DNA of 64,000 nt from Chiua virens (lineage: Eukaryota > Basidiomycota > Agaricomycetes > Boletales > Boletaceae). The translations under genes and the position numbers were made by a program. Positions within the stretch are counted from its first letter, which is position 1; each line of letters begins with the position of its first letter. Under the pieces are notes generated by a model. The model searched no databases, was not told the DNA's origin, and saw nothing but the letters and a program-made list of their open reading frames with translations. The stretch is from positions 1,550,001-1,614,000 of the forward strand of contig JAHNUO010000008.1 in NCBI GenBank assembly GCA_019787685.1. The letters are read 5' to 3'. Shown one piece after another: positions 10,430 through 24,579 of the stretch.

Positions 10430-11261
10430 AGTCTCCACAATCAGGCTAGAATGATTTGGGACACACGTTCGACAAGAAGGATAAAGCGTGCGGGGATATA
10501 TACCGAGTTGTGTGAGTTCAGCGAATACACCTAAAATCTGGGATCTCCACCGTGCTATACGTTTCAATACCTGACCAGCCTGAGTGCGACGGGCTCAAGA
10601 CACGTACATCTAACATCCTACCCCACTCTCAATATAATTTTTGTAGACACCGTCTTCCCTTCCCTGATATCACGGAGGAACCTTGTCAAACACCCCCCAA
10701 GTACCTCGATGTGATGTTCGAATGTTCGGGCGTGAAAAAGAACGCGTACCATCTGCGCCTTCGGGTAAGTTGAATAGACAGGCGAGCATGAGGAGTTATC
10801 AACAGCGCATGTGATTGACTTGCCTCAGGCATGATTAAAGGACTTGATTGCGTCGCGCTAGGATTGAATCAATGCATCCCATCTCGGCTGCTTGACTGGG
10901 CGCAGAACGTGCACCTCAGTAGCGAGAACGAAACTCTAAGAGGACCTCGGACCGCGACTGGATCTGGCGCATGCTATTTTGCAGTCTTAAGTCTACAATA
11001 AAAACTGGAGGCAAGTATACTCACCCTCTCGGAAACGCCACTTCTCGAAGGCTGAGGCGGAACGTTCGCAGGGAGTGGCTAATGGGATATCAGATGATTC
11101 GCCATTGAAAGAAAGAAAAGGACATACAGCAGTGGCTTGGTTGTGAAGATCTTGAGCATTACTGGCATGAGAATCATCTGGCGGCAACTCATAAGGAATT
11201 GAGACTTCGACAGGTCGTGTCTCTCGCAGTCGTCCCGGTCCCAAGAAAAGTGCGAAGAAAC
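10430..11261. other. intergenic region, little recognisable content
   Basis: No gene could be supported. A minus-strand open stretch at 10993-11244 (FLGPGRLRETRPVEV..., Pro/Asp-rich) may be a further 3' exon of the WD40 gene to its right, since the exon ending near 11295 has a GTATGT donor. The acceptor could not be fixed. Confidence 0.4.
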
Positions 11262-12978
11262 TCAGTCGCTCTTCGTCAGAGGGGGCGACATACGTTCGCT
11301 ATGGATATTGTGAGATGCGCTGCACATCGATCGCCGGTTAGAAACGAAGTTACGCACACGCTCCCGTAGAGCAGCTATTGTCGAACGCTGGTTGCGGGGG
11401 AGATTGATGCGTGATGGTGACGACGAACCCGCTGGGTCGGTGGCCGAACTAGGGTCTGCGGAACGTTGACCGGCTCGATCCTCCACACTCCTCCTGATCC
11501 TCTTTAACCACTTTCCGAGAGTTGGCTGGCCTTTTGGTGTGTCAATAATGACATCTTCCTCCGGATGCGGCTCGGTCATCGGCGGTGCAACGGAGACCGG
11601 CAGTGATAATGTGTGGTGTGACACCTCCAGCAATGATGTTACATCCACCGGAGGATGATCAGAGGGCGTGGGGGACGGTGGCTACGAGATCGTCAACACA
11701 GAAACATATTAAAAAAGTAAAGAAATCACAGACATGATCAAAGTCAAAGGCAGGAGCGCTGGCATGGGATCCTGTTGGTATCTCGAGCTACAGCATAGTG
11801 AAAACCCGATAAGAAGGAGACGGATGAGCTCATACCTCGAGAAGGTCAATGTCATGATCATCTCGGCTGTCTGGAGATGGCTGTGTGATGAAAATATATG
11901 AATTGTGGGGACGAAAGAATGACGAAGGCGTACTGCGTGGGACTCGGCATCGCTGTCCGGGGCTGTTCGCTGACTGGCTCCCTCTCCTTCTTCAATAGCA
12001 GGTATCTGATTAAAGACAGTGAGTTGTTGGCTGGAGTACGACGGACACAGAAGTACTTACAGCACTGAAAATGTCCGGAAGGACGGTGCTGAGGTTGCGA
12101 ACGACAATTTTCCCGTCCCATCGTCCTGTGGCGAGATGGATGCTATCCGAGGAGAGAGCGATAGACCAGGCAGAGACTGAATCCTCTATAATGGGACCAA
12201 TTTGGGCGAAAGTGGACGCATTGAAGATCGAGATCGAGCCCTTCGTCTGGGCGGTAATAACTTGCCCATTAGCAGCTAGTTTGAGATCACTTCCATCGAC
12301 GACCTGTGACTCGGCGAGTAGTGATCCTGTCGAGGTGCTGAATGACCTGACTTTGTTGTCGCTGCACGCGGCAAACAATTGCTGTCCGTCGTTTGACCAC
12401 ACGAGTGGAGTAGTAGGAGCAAGTACTTGTGTCTCAGTCTCGATTTTTACCAGGACATCGCCAGTTCGACTGTCCAAGATCATGATTGGACCATCAAATT
12501 CGAAAGTGGCGATCCGCTTTCCATCAGGAGAGAATCTGACACCGTGGACCCAGTCATTGTACTTGATAGGTCCAAGCAGTCGCTCGCCCGTCGAAATGTC
12601 CCACACGCTCATTTCCTTGTAGATTCCTGTCGTGAATCGGGTCGAGTCGGGGGACACATCCACTGCCAACGCCCGCTTTCCGTTCTCGACATCACATACC
12701 TTTTGTTGTAGCTCTGAGTCCCAGACGCTCGCCCCCACTTCCGCCCCACACACGACCCATTGGCCGTCCCTCGACACTGAAATGGCGTACACCTCCATTC
12801 CCGTCTGCTTTGCGGTTTCTAGTTTGTCTGCAAGTCGAGACCATTGCATCCCACCCTGGCCTCCACTCAAGAGATGCTTTCCGTCCGGCGAGAATGCGAC
12901 TGCCCAAACATATGCAGAAGTACCGGTGTCAAAGAGCATTCTGTCGTCTTGTAGAGTTGTCAGCACAGTCCAATCCAT
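11262..12978 (-). CDS. WD40-repeat protein (multi-exon, both ends uncertain)
   Basis: The large exon 12978-12061 encodes WD40 blades, each with the usual S-P-D-G/S-x-D turn: VWAVAFSPDGKHLLSGGQGG, VYAISVSRDGQWVVCGAEVG, VDVSPDSTRFTTGI, VHGVRFSPDGKRIATFEFDG, VWSNDGQQLFAACSDNKV and SIALSSDSIHLATGRWDGKI, so six or seven blades that would form a propeller for protein binding. Introns that keep the frame are seen at 12006-12060, 11881-11933, 11788-11835 and 11682-11733. The downstream exons encode an acidic, Ser/Pro-rich linker (DSDAESHA, PSPDSRDDHDIDLLE) and a basic region (RSTIAALRERVRNFVSNRR). The frame first stops at 11262, but a GTATGT donor at about 11295 suggests a further exon. The first ATG in frame is at 12978; an upstream exon may exist. 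Substrate and pathway cannot be told. Confidence 0.7.
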
Positions 12979-13138
12979 CCTCTGTATCGTCACCCACCAG
13001 TCTCGGTCTGTGACATCTTTTACAGTGGTTCGACAGCGTCGAGAAGAGAGGTGATTTCAAGGTGCGCAGTACAAACTCTCCTCAGATGCCTCATGTCTAT
13101 TAATAGGCGCCTGTTTTTACTCAGGTCCTCACTAAGAG

Positions 13139-13647
13139 CGGTCCTCCGACTTGGATATATCTTTGTCCAGAACTCGCTTCACAATCACCTTTCCGTCTGT
13201 GCTCGCATCCCAGAACCTTGTTGGGCCCATGAATGTGCGTCACTTCTCCCCGTTCGCACCCAAAATCGCGTCCACATTCTGTTGGTGCACTTCAGATAGC
13301 CTTCGCCTTTGCCGGATGGCGGCGGCGTCTCGCCAAGAAAGATTCCGGCCAGCCACCCACTGTGAATGTGCGCACGTCACTCCCAGAACTCGATCGTGTT
13401 CTCTGGCATACGTTTTGTCCGCGCCTGAAACGTCAGTGTCATCTTCCATGGTGATTTCTGATTTTCGGGACTTGGCATTGCACAGTATACCAAAACACCT
13501 AGGCCTCGCTGAACTCGCCGAGTCAACGATCATAGTCACCCCCTCAAGTGGGATCGTAGTACTACCAGCAACTATTGAGAAATGGGGTCCGTTCACATCC
13601 ATCCTGGGGAGGACGTACACGAACGATGTGACGACCAGGAGTAACAT
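13139..13647 (-). pseudogene. unassigned coding-like fragment with an in-frame TGA
   Basis: A minus-strand frame from about 13647 runs with only one stop (TGA at 13240-13242) to TAG at 13139. The part after the TGA (FMGPTRFWDASTDGKVIVKR) looks coding. The sequence near 13560 (MDVNGPHFSIVAGSTTIPL) is preceded by a good splice acceptor (CCCCAG). I do not recognise the family. It may be an upstream part of the WD40 gene or an unrelated decayed gene. Confidence 0.25.
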
Positions 13648-14547
13648 AATTCATACAAACATACTAAATGATCTCCTGATTCGTCTAGATGCACAGTACA
13701 CCCAACATCGATGGCTTATGTCACGTGCTGCCAGGAACCGAATAACAGGCAAGAATCGGATGTGTTAACTATGTTCACAGATACAATTCTGAACCGTATG
13801 TATATATGACCAGTCAAGCCGTGACAATGGAACGTACCTAACGCCCTGGAACTTCAGCGCGTTCATAGAGATTTCGAAAGTACAATCCCGAGTTTGCTCA
13901 GACTCACCATCGGAGCCCTACTTATTGGCGAGACAGTTGAGCACCCACCGGAAGGTGTAATTGCTAGTACGACGAGAACGACTGGACGAGAACGGGGACT
14001 TGTAATCAATTTGAGGACTAGTCTGAGAACTCGTCGGACACTAAACACTACAGTATCTGAGTTTTTGGCGACTGGAAATAGGATCGATCAAGTAGGTTAA
14101 TAGGGACAAGCGCGTATCACATATGAACCATGCACGCACCACTAGGTTTGTGGGTGATGGATGCGAGCGAGCGTGTGGTCAAACGATGGGCTTCGAGCTG
14201 GTTCTTTCTGACATTGGAAGGTTGGAGGTTTCCTTTGATAAAGGTTTTATGACGTTCACATTAGCGAAAGTGAGTCTGAATCACCACTGGTATGCAGCGC
14301 TCGCGACGTAAGAATACACGCTAGCTCTACCTATGGGCGACTACTGCCTATTGATATCCATGAGCTACATCTATTAAAACGAGTGGGTACACTACGTAGT
14401 ACTGACGTGTCGCGGACGAACAAAAGTAAACGAATGGAGGGGATCAAAGGAATGACGGGTATGTCAGGTATCGAAAACCTGGTATCACAAAACTTTAGGC
14501 TCCAAAACTACCAAGCAATGAAACGCATCGGTGCCGACATGGCACAT
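13648..14547. other. intergenic region
   Basis: Nothing firm. Short open stretches at 13863-14048 (minus) and 14123-14311 (plus) have no recognisable motif. The 3' flank of the GH5 gene lies at its right end. Confidence 0.3.
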
Positions 14548-16693
14548 TTATGATGTTGTGCTGTTCGTGCCGTTGATGTACGGGGCGCATACGTTGGGGT
14601 CGTGATAGGCAGTAGGATCCTTGGTAAGGAATCCCATTTCAACGCCCTCGAGATAGGACCTGACGGCAGCGTCAGCCAGGCGAGTGCTACAGGGCCTGGA
14701 AATACACACCATTGTCGTGCCAACGCAGTCCCGTTTGTCAGACTCGAAATCTCAGTCTTGAAGTTCCAGAACTAGTGCAATCACGAGGTTGGTTTCATAA
14801 TCGCGGTGCAATAAACGACCACACTTACAATCCATCCAGCGCCTTTGCTGTACGACCATTTCTGAGCGTCAGCCCACTTGTAGAGGAAGTCGTCGGTGGC
14901 ATTGAATTGGGTCGGAAGTCCCCACTCGCCAAACCAGAGAGGTGTGTCACCGAGGGCAGCATCGGCTTGAATACGTTGCAAGTCTGAGGACGACAGGGTA
15001 AGTGACAGCTGCGTAATAAATGACATGAAGTGGCTTACTGCATACGCTTGTCAGATAAGCGTCCGGATTTGCCGCAGCAACACCCTGCAAATCTAAATCA
15101 GTAACGTACCATCAGATTTCAAATGGATTGTATTACCCCAAACCTTGGGTGTTCGTGAGTAAAAGGATGCACTGTGGGGATGGAAGCAGCTTACGAGTAG
15201 TACAGATGGTTATCATATCCCTGAGGTCCAATCGCAGCATCTGCAGGGTTGGATGGGTTGTTGTACTGCCAGTTAACGTCCATGAAGCTAGAGGCATTGT
15301 AAACTATGCTGTATGCGCGAACAAAGCTGAGATACATACTTGGTGGCCAACGAAGATCTGCTTGATTGGAAAGCGGAGGACGTGAACTGGTTCTCGAGGC
15401 CAAACTGAGAGGCAATCCCGAGCAGGATATCGATAGCATCCTTAATTGCCGCTTCGACTTGGGGATTGAACGAGGGGGACGAACATGCTTCACCAAGAGC
15501 AGCGGTGAAGTTGGTAGATGAGGTGGCGGTGTTCAACGACATGCCAGTGATCGGAATACCAAGCGTGAGCTCTACAGCACGGACGGTTAGCACGAAGTTC
15601 TTCTGGACTAGCCTATGAATTCAGTGGGTGAATAGATCAATAAGCGCGAGACAACTTACACTCGCCATAGTCGGGTGTCTGGGCAGCATTCGCGATGGGT
15701 TCGTTAACGGCCTCGATGGCGAAAACACTACCAAAGGCGGGGTCAAGGTGTGAGAGGGATGTCATCACAGCAGTCCAAACCAATGCACGGTGATAATTAT
15801 AGGGTGTCTAGTGAACAGGTCATCAGCTATACCGTATATGCTGTCATATGTACTCACATAGAACTGGACATTAGTGGTGCAGCTACCATGAACTCAGTAT
15901 CAATGGGCTCGTGCAGAAGTAAACCACGTACTTTCCGGTGAATTGTTGATCGGGTGTCTGAACGCCTGGCAATGCATGGTGATCCAAAATTACCTGAATC
16001 CCAGCATCTTGCAACCATTGCAAGCCGCCACGCTGTCGAATGATCTACCTCAGAACTCTGAACAATCTCTTGATTTGGAGTACGTACCAGGTAAGCAAGA
16101 CCGCCGCGAGGATAAGCTTCTTCGGGACGGTTCACGAGCGCTTCAACGATCCAATATCCGAGCTAAACCATGAATCAGCATAAAACACAATATTGTTGGC
16201 TGACATACATACCGGGACGCGAACTGTGTTGATACCATACTCTTTGAATTGCGCGACGTGGGACTGGGTGAACCAGGTGTCCCAATGCTGCGCAAATTTC
16301 TCGTCGACGGTATCGGGATACGCCTTGGCAAATGCGCTTTGGATGTATGAGATTGATAAGTCGCGCCTACTCGAAACCCCACATACAATTCGGTCGCAAT
16401 GCAATCTTCACAATTTGAACAGATTTGTCCGCCCATGTTCAACCATTCTGAGGATTAAATTGGGTCAGGAAGAGCGAGTATTGTACAATGCGCGAGCGCA
16501 TACCTTGCGGGAGCATCCAGGCTTCGAGCACAAGCCTATACCGCGAACGGGATCATGACACTAGTCCGACCTAGCTGGGATACACTCACCATGAGCCCAA
16601 GTTCACACCGTAGATCTTGAAGTCTGGTAATCCCGCATGGACTAGCGAGAACAGCGCCGACGACAGAGACAAAGCTAAGAGCAAGGCCCTCAT
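14548..16693 (-). CDS. secreted glycoside hydrolase family 5 exo-1,3-beta-glucanase
   Basis: Fungal GH5 exo-glucanases trim beta-1,3-glucan in the cell wall or secreted glucan. The start at 16693 gives a signal peptide (MRALLLALSLSSALFSLVHA) and the hallmark FKIYGVNLGSW. Short introns then separate WLNMGGQICSNCEDCIATE, FAKAYPDTVDEKFAQHW, GINTVRVP, LGYWIVEALVNRPEEAYPRG, RGGLQWLQDAGIQVILDHHA (with the family DHHALPG), FAIEAVNEPIANAAQ with the proton donor Glu of NEP near 15700, and PLWFGEWGLPTQF with the nucleophile Glu near 14930. The end is PTAYHDPNVCAPYINGTN, stop at 14548-14550. Both catalytic glutamates are present and no stop or frameshift was found, so it looks functional. About ten introns of 48-60 nt. 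A TATA run lies 60-75 bp upstream of the start. Confidence 0.9.
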
Positions 16694-16751
16694 CGTGAAG
16701 CTACGGGGAAAGAATTGAAATTTGGACTTACGAGATGTATTGAGGAAATCG

Positions 16752-16768
16752 CTTATTATATATATACG
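16752..16768 (-). promoter_or_regulatory. TATA element upstream of the GH5 glucanase
   Basis: The minus strand reads GTATATATATAATAAGC about 60-75 bp before the ATG at 16693, a normal place for a fungal TATA box with a short 5' leader. Confidence 0.55.
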
Positions 16769-17899
16769 AACCCTGTTCGGGAGAACCACGTCATGACTAA
16801 AGTGGCCCTGTGATCGTTAGGGAATTAAATTTACCAAAAGGTGAGCACGGGCGGTCCGAGTAAGGTATCGCACTGGCATACTGATCACAGCGGGAGGAGG
16901 ACGGCGAATCTGCTGATCAGTTGGGCTATTGATAGGTCTTGCAGGGTTGAAGTTGAAGAGTGTGTGGTTTCAGACGGGAGTCAACGCGTATCCTGTTGAA
17001 TTCTGCCAATGCGGCGGTGCAATTCGGAGGAATCGCTGCAGCCAGCCGAACACGAAAATCGTTGAAAGGTCGCCCATCAAATGAAGTTTCCGACTTTCGG
17101 CAACAGTAAAATTGACTACAAAATTGGCGAATAAAGCCGATTGGGGTATGACGACCGGAAGTACTTGGGAGGTGCCGTACCAAATCTATTATAGCCGATT
17201 AGCAACTTTAGAGCCGCCTCCGGTCACGTTATGCGGTTACCCGCATTGTACCAAGTCACGCGTTCTATCACGGGATCGCGTTTGCCCACCAACATCGTTC
17301 CACAAGGTCGTTCGTACATGCTGTAGACGAATGTCACATCGTGGCAGGACCACCTACAGCATGATGTACGCCCCTGGTCCTGAGTCAAGGGCTCAATCTT
17401 CTACCTTCAGGTTGCCTTCGACGACCTCGCCCACGCTGCGTACCCGGATCCTGAAACGGCTTCTATCATAGTATGCCCGCATGTATTTCCGGGACACTTC
17501 CATGTTATTTATACTGAGAGTGTGCTGATAGAGCTTGCATCATTTCAGCATGATGGCTTCAGTTCCAGAAATGCTGTCCAAAGCTTGATCAATATATCAT
17601 TGGTCTCAGGCTGGTTGATACCCCTGGTCCCACTCCACTAGCCATAAATACATAGGGGTGCCTGTAGGTTCAAGGATCATTGGATCACAAGTAAGAGATA
17701 TACATAGTCCTTGCCGTTGAACGCCTTGGGGGCGAGAGATGGCATAAAACATCCAGGTACCAGTACCGGATGAGGTGACAAAGATTAGGAGAAGACATCG
17801 AACTTACCTTTGCATTCGCACTTTGAGGCGTGCGAGAAAAACTCTTCAAACGATACTTCGTGCCAGAAGTGGCTTTCAACTTCGCCGGTTATCGGTTAT
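16769..17899. other. intergenic region between the divergent GH5 and MFS genes
   Basis: About 1.1 kb without a supportable gene. It holds one short inverted repeat (17313-17370) and AT-rich promoter-like stretches. It separates divergently transcribed genes and so should carry both promoters. Confidence 0.5.
17313..17370. repeat. short inverted repeat (possible hairpin or miniature element)
   Basis: CGTACATGCTGTAG at 17313-17326 pairs with CTACAGCATGATGTACG at 17354-17370, with a 3-nt bulge, around a 27-nt loop. Confidence 0.5.
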
Positions 17900-20004
17900 A
17901 TGAATAGCGATCGGGGACACGGTGTACCAGCATCCAAAGAGGAGGTGAAACATGTCTCGGGTCCCGGGTCACCTTCAGAGGTTTCCAATTCTCGATCATC
18001 GGACGATTTCCCTGAGGGTGGATTTGCAGGATGGGCAACTGCTCTTGGCGCGTGCGTGCAGATGCCGTTTTCCCACTCGACTACAGCCCTCAATGCTCTT
18101 AACACCCCTTACACAGATTTCTCATACAGTTTAGCACGTATGGGTGAGCTGAGACGAATACTGTGGTTGGTTTCGACTCACCTTGAGATCTAGCTACTCG
18201 ATCTCTTTCGGGGTGTATCAAGGTATGTGATCATCGTTTTGTAACACTAACCGGGCCATTAATCCGATTTCCGAGATTTCTACACTCAAACGTACATCAC
18301 CAACGAGACTGCCTCCACCATCGCGTGAGTCCCTCAGGCTCTTCTTGTCATCGTATTCCTCCCTTCACTCAAACTTCAAGATGGATCGGGAGTGTAAACG
18401 CATTCCTGTACGAGATAGTTGGGCTATTGGCAGGTAGATTGTATGATCGTGGTTACTTGTGAGCTCCACTGGCACTTGTCGATAAACGACCTCGTGCCGA
18501 TATGTCCATACCTAGCTATCACCTACTCTATGGCGCATCCTTCCTTCAAGCATTTTCCTTGTTCATGCTTTCGCTAGCGCACCCAAACAACTATTACCAG
18601 GTACGGATATAAGTGCGTCGAGGTTGATCGCACACAGATGGACACGTTCTAGGTCTTTCTTGCCCAGGGGATAGGATCTGGATGCGCCGCAGGACTCTTA
18701 TACGTCCCCTCCTTGGCAGTCCTGTCCCATTACTTTGACAAGCGTCTCAAACAAGCCATGACGTTCGCCTCTTCCGGCGCATACCTCGGCGCGGTGGTTC
18801 ACCCCATCATGTTGAACAATACGATCAACGGTCAGCTCGGGTTTGCAAATGGCGTTCGCGCCAGTGCCGCATTCGTCACCGGACTGTTGCTGATCGCCTG
18901 TTTATTGATGAGAACAAGACTTCCGCCGTCTGCATCTGGCGCCGACTTTGTCGTCGCCGCCAAGAAGTGTAGTCGAGATAGCGCGTTCATCTTTGGATGC
19001 CTTGGGTGCGTCGCGTAGCTTCTATCCTCGAACACCGTTTGATTTGACATGTCCCATGCATATAGACTCACGATATTTGTCACGGCATTTTATTATCCTC
19101 TCTTTTACCTCCAACTCGACGCCGTCAGACATGGCTTTGGAAAGACATTTTCCTTTTACTCAGTATGTTTCCCTTTCCTCATCCCCCGTCTTTTCAACGC
19201 TGACATGTGGATGCGAACACGAAAGCTCGTGATCATGAACGCCGCGAGCTTTATCGGCCAACTTAGCTCGACCCTTCTCGTCGGATTCTTCCCCGTCCCC
19301 ACCTTGACCATCATCGCTACTTTCTGCTGTACCGTCATCCTGTTTGGGATGATCGGTGTGAGCACCGTGGCCGGCATGGTCGTCTTTGGCATCCTGTACG
19401 GCTATTTCGCCGGCGTGTGTGAGTAACCGTCACGATCAGTCGGGCTCGCCTGCACAATGCCGCCCTCGCTCACCCGCCCTTGCAGTTATCGCTCTCTGGT
19501 CACCCCTGATGACCATCCTCACCCCCGATCTCTCCGAACTAGGGTAAGTCTTCCACATCACGACCCCTCCAAACGCCGACCCCCACGTGCGTCCTTGTAG
19601 GGTCCGCATGGGCATCATCTGCGCAGTGATGGGTACGTCCTCCGAGTCAATGTGGATATGAAACACATTCGCTCATATGCGTGTCGCAGCGTTCGGCGGT
19701 CTCGCCGGTGAGTAGTGTCGCGATTCAGAACCACGCTGACACCGCTTCCCAGGTCCGCCTATATCCGGCGCCCTCCTCACCCCTGCGTATATCTGGTGGC
19801 GAGGTGCCGTCTTCAACGGGGTATGTGTGGATTGCGTCCGTCCGTCCGCTGCTGACGTGCTTCTGTTCTTGTTGCGCTGTTTCTTTGTGGTTTGGGTGTT
19901 TCAACGTGATTCAGGTCGCCGGGGCCGTCGGATGCACGATGTTCATCATCATGCAGTACATCCTCGTTCGGCGGTCCAATGGGATGAGGACAGCTACGGC
20001 GTGA
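17900..20004 (+). CDS. major facilitator superfamily transporter, monocarboxylate-transporter-like
   Basis: The start is the ATG at 17900. A hydrophilic N-terminus ends in the fungal MCT-type motif DFPEGGFAGWATALG, the start of helix 1. Later exons give WIGSVNAFLYEIVGLLAGRL, GIGSGCAAGLLYVPSLAVLS (helix 4), YFDKRLKQAMTFASSGAYLG with the loop RRxxA-like signature followed by GAxxGG-like glycines, a central loop, then LTIFVTAFYYPLFYLQLDAV, AASFIGQLSSTLLVGFFPV, GMVVFGILYGYFAGV, PPISGALLTPAYIWW and a last helix ending at the stop at 20004. That fits twelve membrane segments of a proton-coupled permease in the plasma membrane. The gene has many introns; several exons near the 3' end are tiny (for example VRMGIICAVM and AFGGLAG). 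The substrate is not predictable. No disabling change seen. Confidence 0.85.
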
Positions 20005-20298
20005 TTGACACTGTCGTCTGCCAGATCCCATCTGGACACAACCACCCTCGGTGGATCAGATCCATTGTATCTTGGACATAGATCTGCGTTTTTTTGGCAT
20101 CTTGCAAACTCATACCACCTAGACCAAGTCGGAATGCTCTGTTCTTGCAATGTACCCAATAGGGTCGTCTTTGCTATCGGACGTCTATATAGCGTCCATT
20201 GTCTTGTACAAAGAAAGAAGCAGAGAAACTACTACAAAAACACCAACGCTTCGCAAAGGATTAAGGTGGTAAGACTACGGTCCGAGTTGATTACCATT

Positions 20299-23175
<2,877 letters not shown>

Positions 23176-23376
23176 TCTAATTAAACGTTGAGTGAGTTGG
23201 TGGTGGTGGTTGAGAAGAAAGAAGTGATTGAGATGACGATGGCTGAGGACGCGCGTCCTTCAAGACTTGGACACCGGCCATAAATACAGGCCACGTGGTG
23301 AGGCTTATCTAATCAACCACTACATTCCGTTAGCATCTAGCAATCTCGAGTTATACAGTGCTAGTTCATGTAGATC

Positions 23377-24403
23377 CTACCTCTCATTCACGGGTTTTCC
23401 TTTGCCTTCTCGCACCTCTGAGCCCATCACCTCCTTGAGTACCCTCCACGCGTCGTCGCCTGGATCGCACTTTTTTAGGGAGTCGTAGTCGTACCATACG
23501 ATCACCCCCTCAGAGTCCGACACGACTGCCTGTTGAGCGTATGAATAAGCCGTGGCAGCTAACGTGAAATGGGTACGGCTCGACGACACAATCGCTTTGT
23601 GTCCGATGAGCAACTGCATACGCGGCGTGGGTAGAATTTGCTAGATAGCAGGCGGTGCACATACGGTATCTGGGAAGGTCACAGGCCGTCTAAAGTTGAC
23701 ATTGATGGATTTTAGAATGAGGGACACCCCCTGTCCTGCAAGCATGGCTTGTGCGCGCTCGTTTCCACCCAATAAATTTCCTAATTTGATGACCCAGTGC
23801 ATTCGGCCCTACGCGTGGTCTAGAAGTGCGAAATTGAACTTGATAGAAGCCACTTACCGACTCGAAGAAACGCACTAATGAGCGTCGGTCAGAATAAATA
23901 TCTGCTGCAAACGCAAGCAGGGCCCAAACTTACAGTAGTGCGCATTATTAACGTGTCTGTGGGGCGTTCAGCATGATACGCGGTTGAGACGAGGTCGGTG
24001 TCATACCTAAAGGCATCATGATGTCCCCAAACGATGCTCTGCTCCCAAAGCGAACTTGCATCATACCCCAGCGAAATCAATTTGGCACGTGCCTGCACGG
24101 CTGGATCGGGCTGGTCATTCTGGGAGTCACTGGAGGCAGCACTGCTGAGATTAGCGGTGGGTCCTTGCAGCTCGTTGGGAAGCTCGTCTGGGGATGCAGG
24201 GCCGGTGGACCCAGGGGGTATATGGAACGGAGATGAAGGATCACGAAATGCATCTTGAAGGGACTGTTGGACGACTGAGCGTCCCACGGCTTGCATAACA
24301 GCGATTGACTTACCTTGATGGAGGATCCGCTTATAAAGGCCCTATTAGAATACTGGGTCGCTAGAAGACGAGTGAGTGCTCTGACGTGACCATTAGAAAA
24401 CAT
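23377..24403 (-). CDS. hotdog-fold (4HBT/THEM6-like) acyl-CoA thioesterase
   Basis: The ATG at 24403 gives a basic N-terminus (MFSNGHVRALTRLLATQYSN, possibly a mitochondrial presequence). A 50-nt intron joins it to SLQDAFRDPSSPFHIPPGS, then QARAKLISLGYDASSLWEQS, IVWGHHDAF, the core HVNNAHY, VRFFES, GRMHWVIKLGNLLGGNERAQ, LILKSINVNFRRPVTFPDT and LLIGHKAIVSSSRTHFTLAA, ending at PVNER, stop at 23377-23379. The WGHxDAFxHVNNxxYxRFFE signature is that of fungal THEM6-like thioesterases, with the Asp/His of the hotdog active site. Reaction: hydrolysis of an acyl-CoA; the exact acyl chain is unknown. It is divergent from the next gene, with about 180 bp between the starts. Confidence 0.8.
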
Positions 24404-24544
24404 GGCTTGACGGTGTGGATCTGGACTTGAACTTGAACTTGAACCCGAGAAGGTGGTAGTCTTCCTTAACAGGTTAAATTACTCCTATCACATTGCATTT
24501 GTCATCGTACGTGTTGTTGGCGTGGTCATCGGTTCCCCCATATC

Positions 24545-24553
24545 AATATATAC
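24545..24553 (+). promoter_or_regulatory. TATA element upstream of the Ytp1-like gene
   Basis: AATATATAC lies about 30 bp before the ATG at 24580, in the short interval shared with the divergent thioesterase gene. Confidence 0.4.
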
Positions 24554-24579
24554 CCATCACAAGCTCATCGTCGTCCGCG

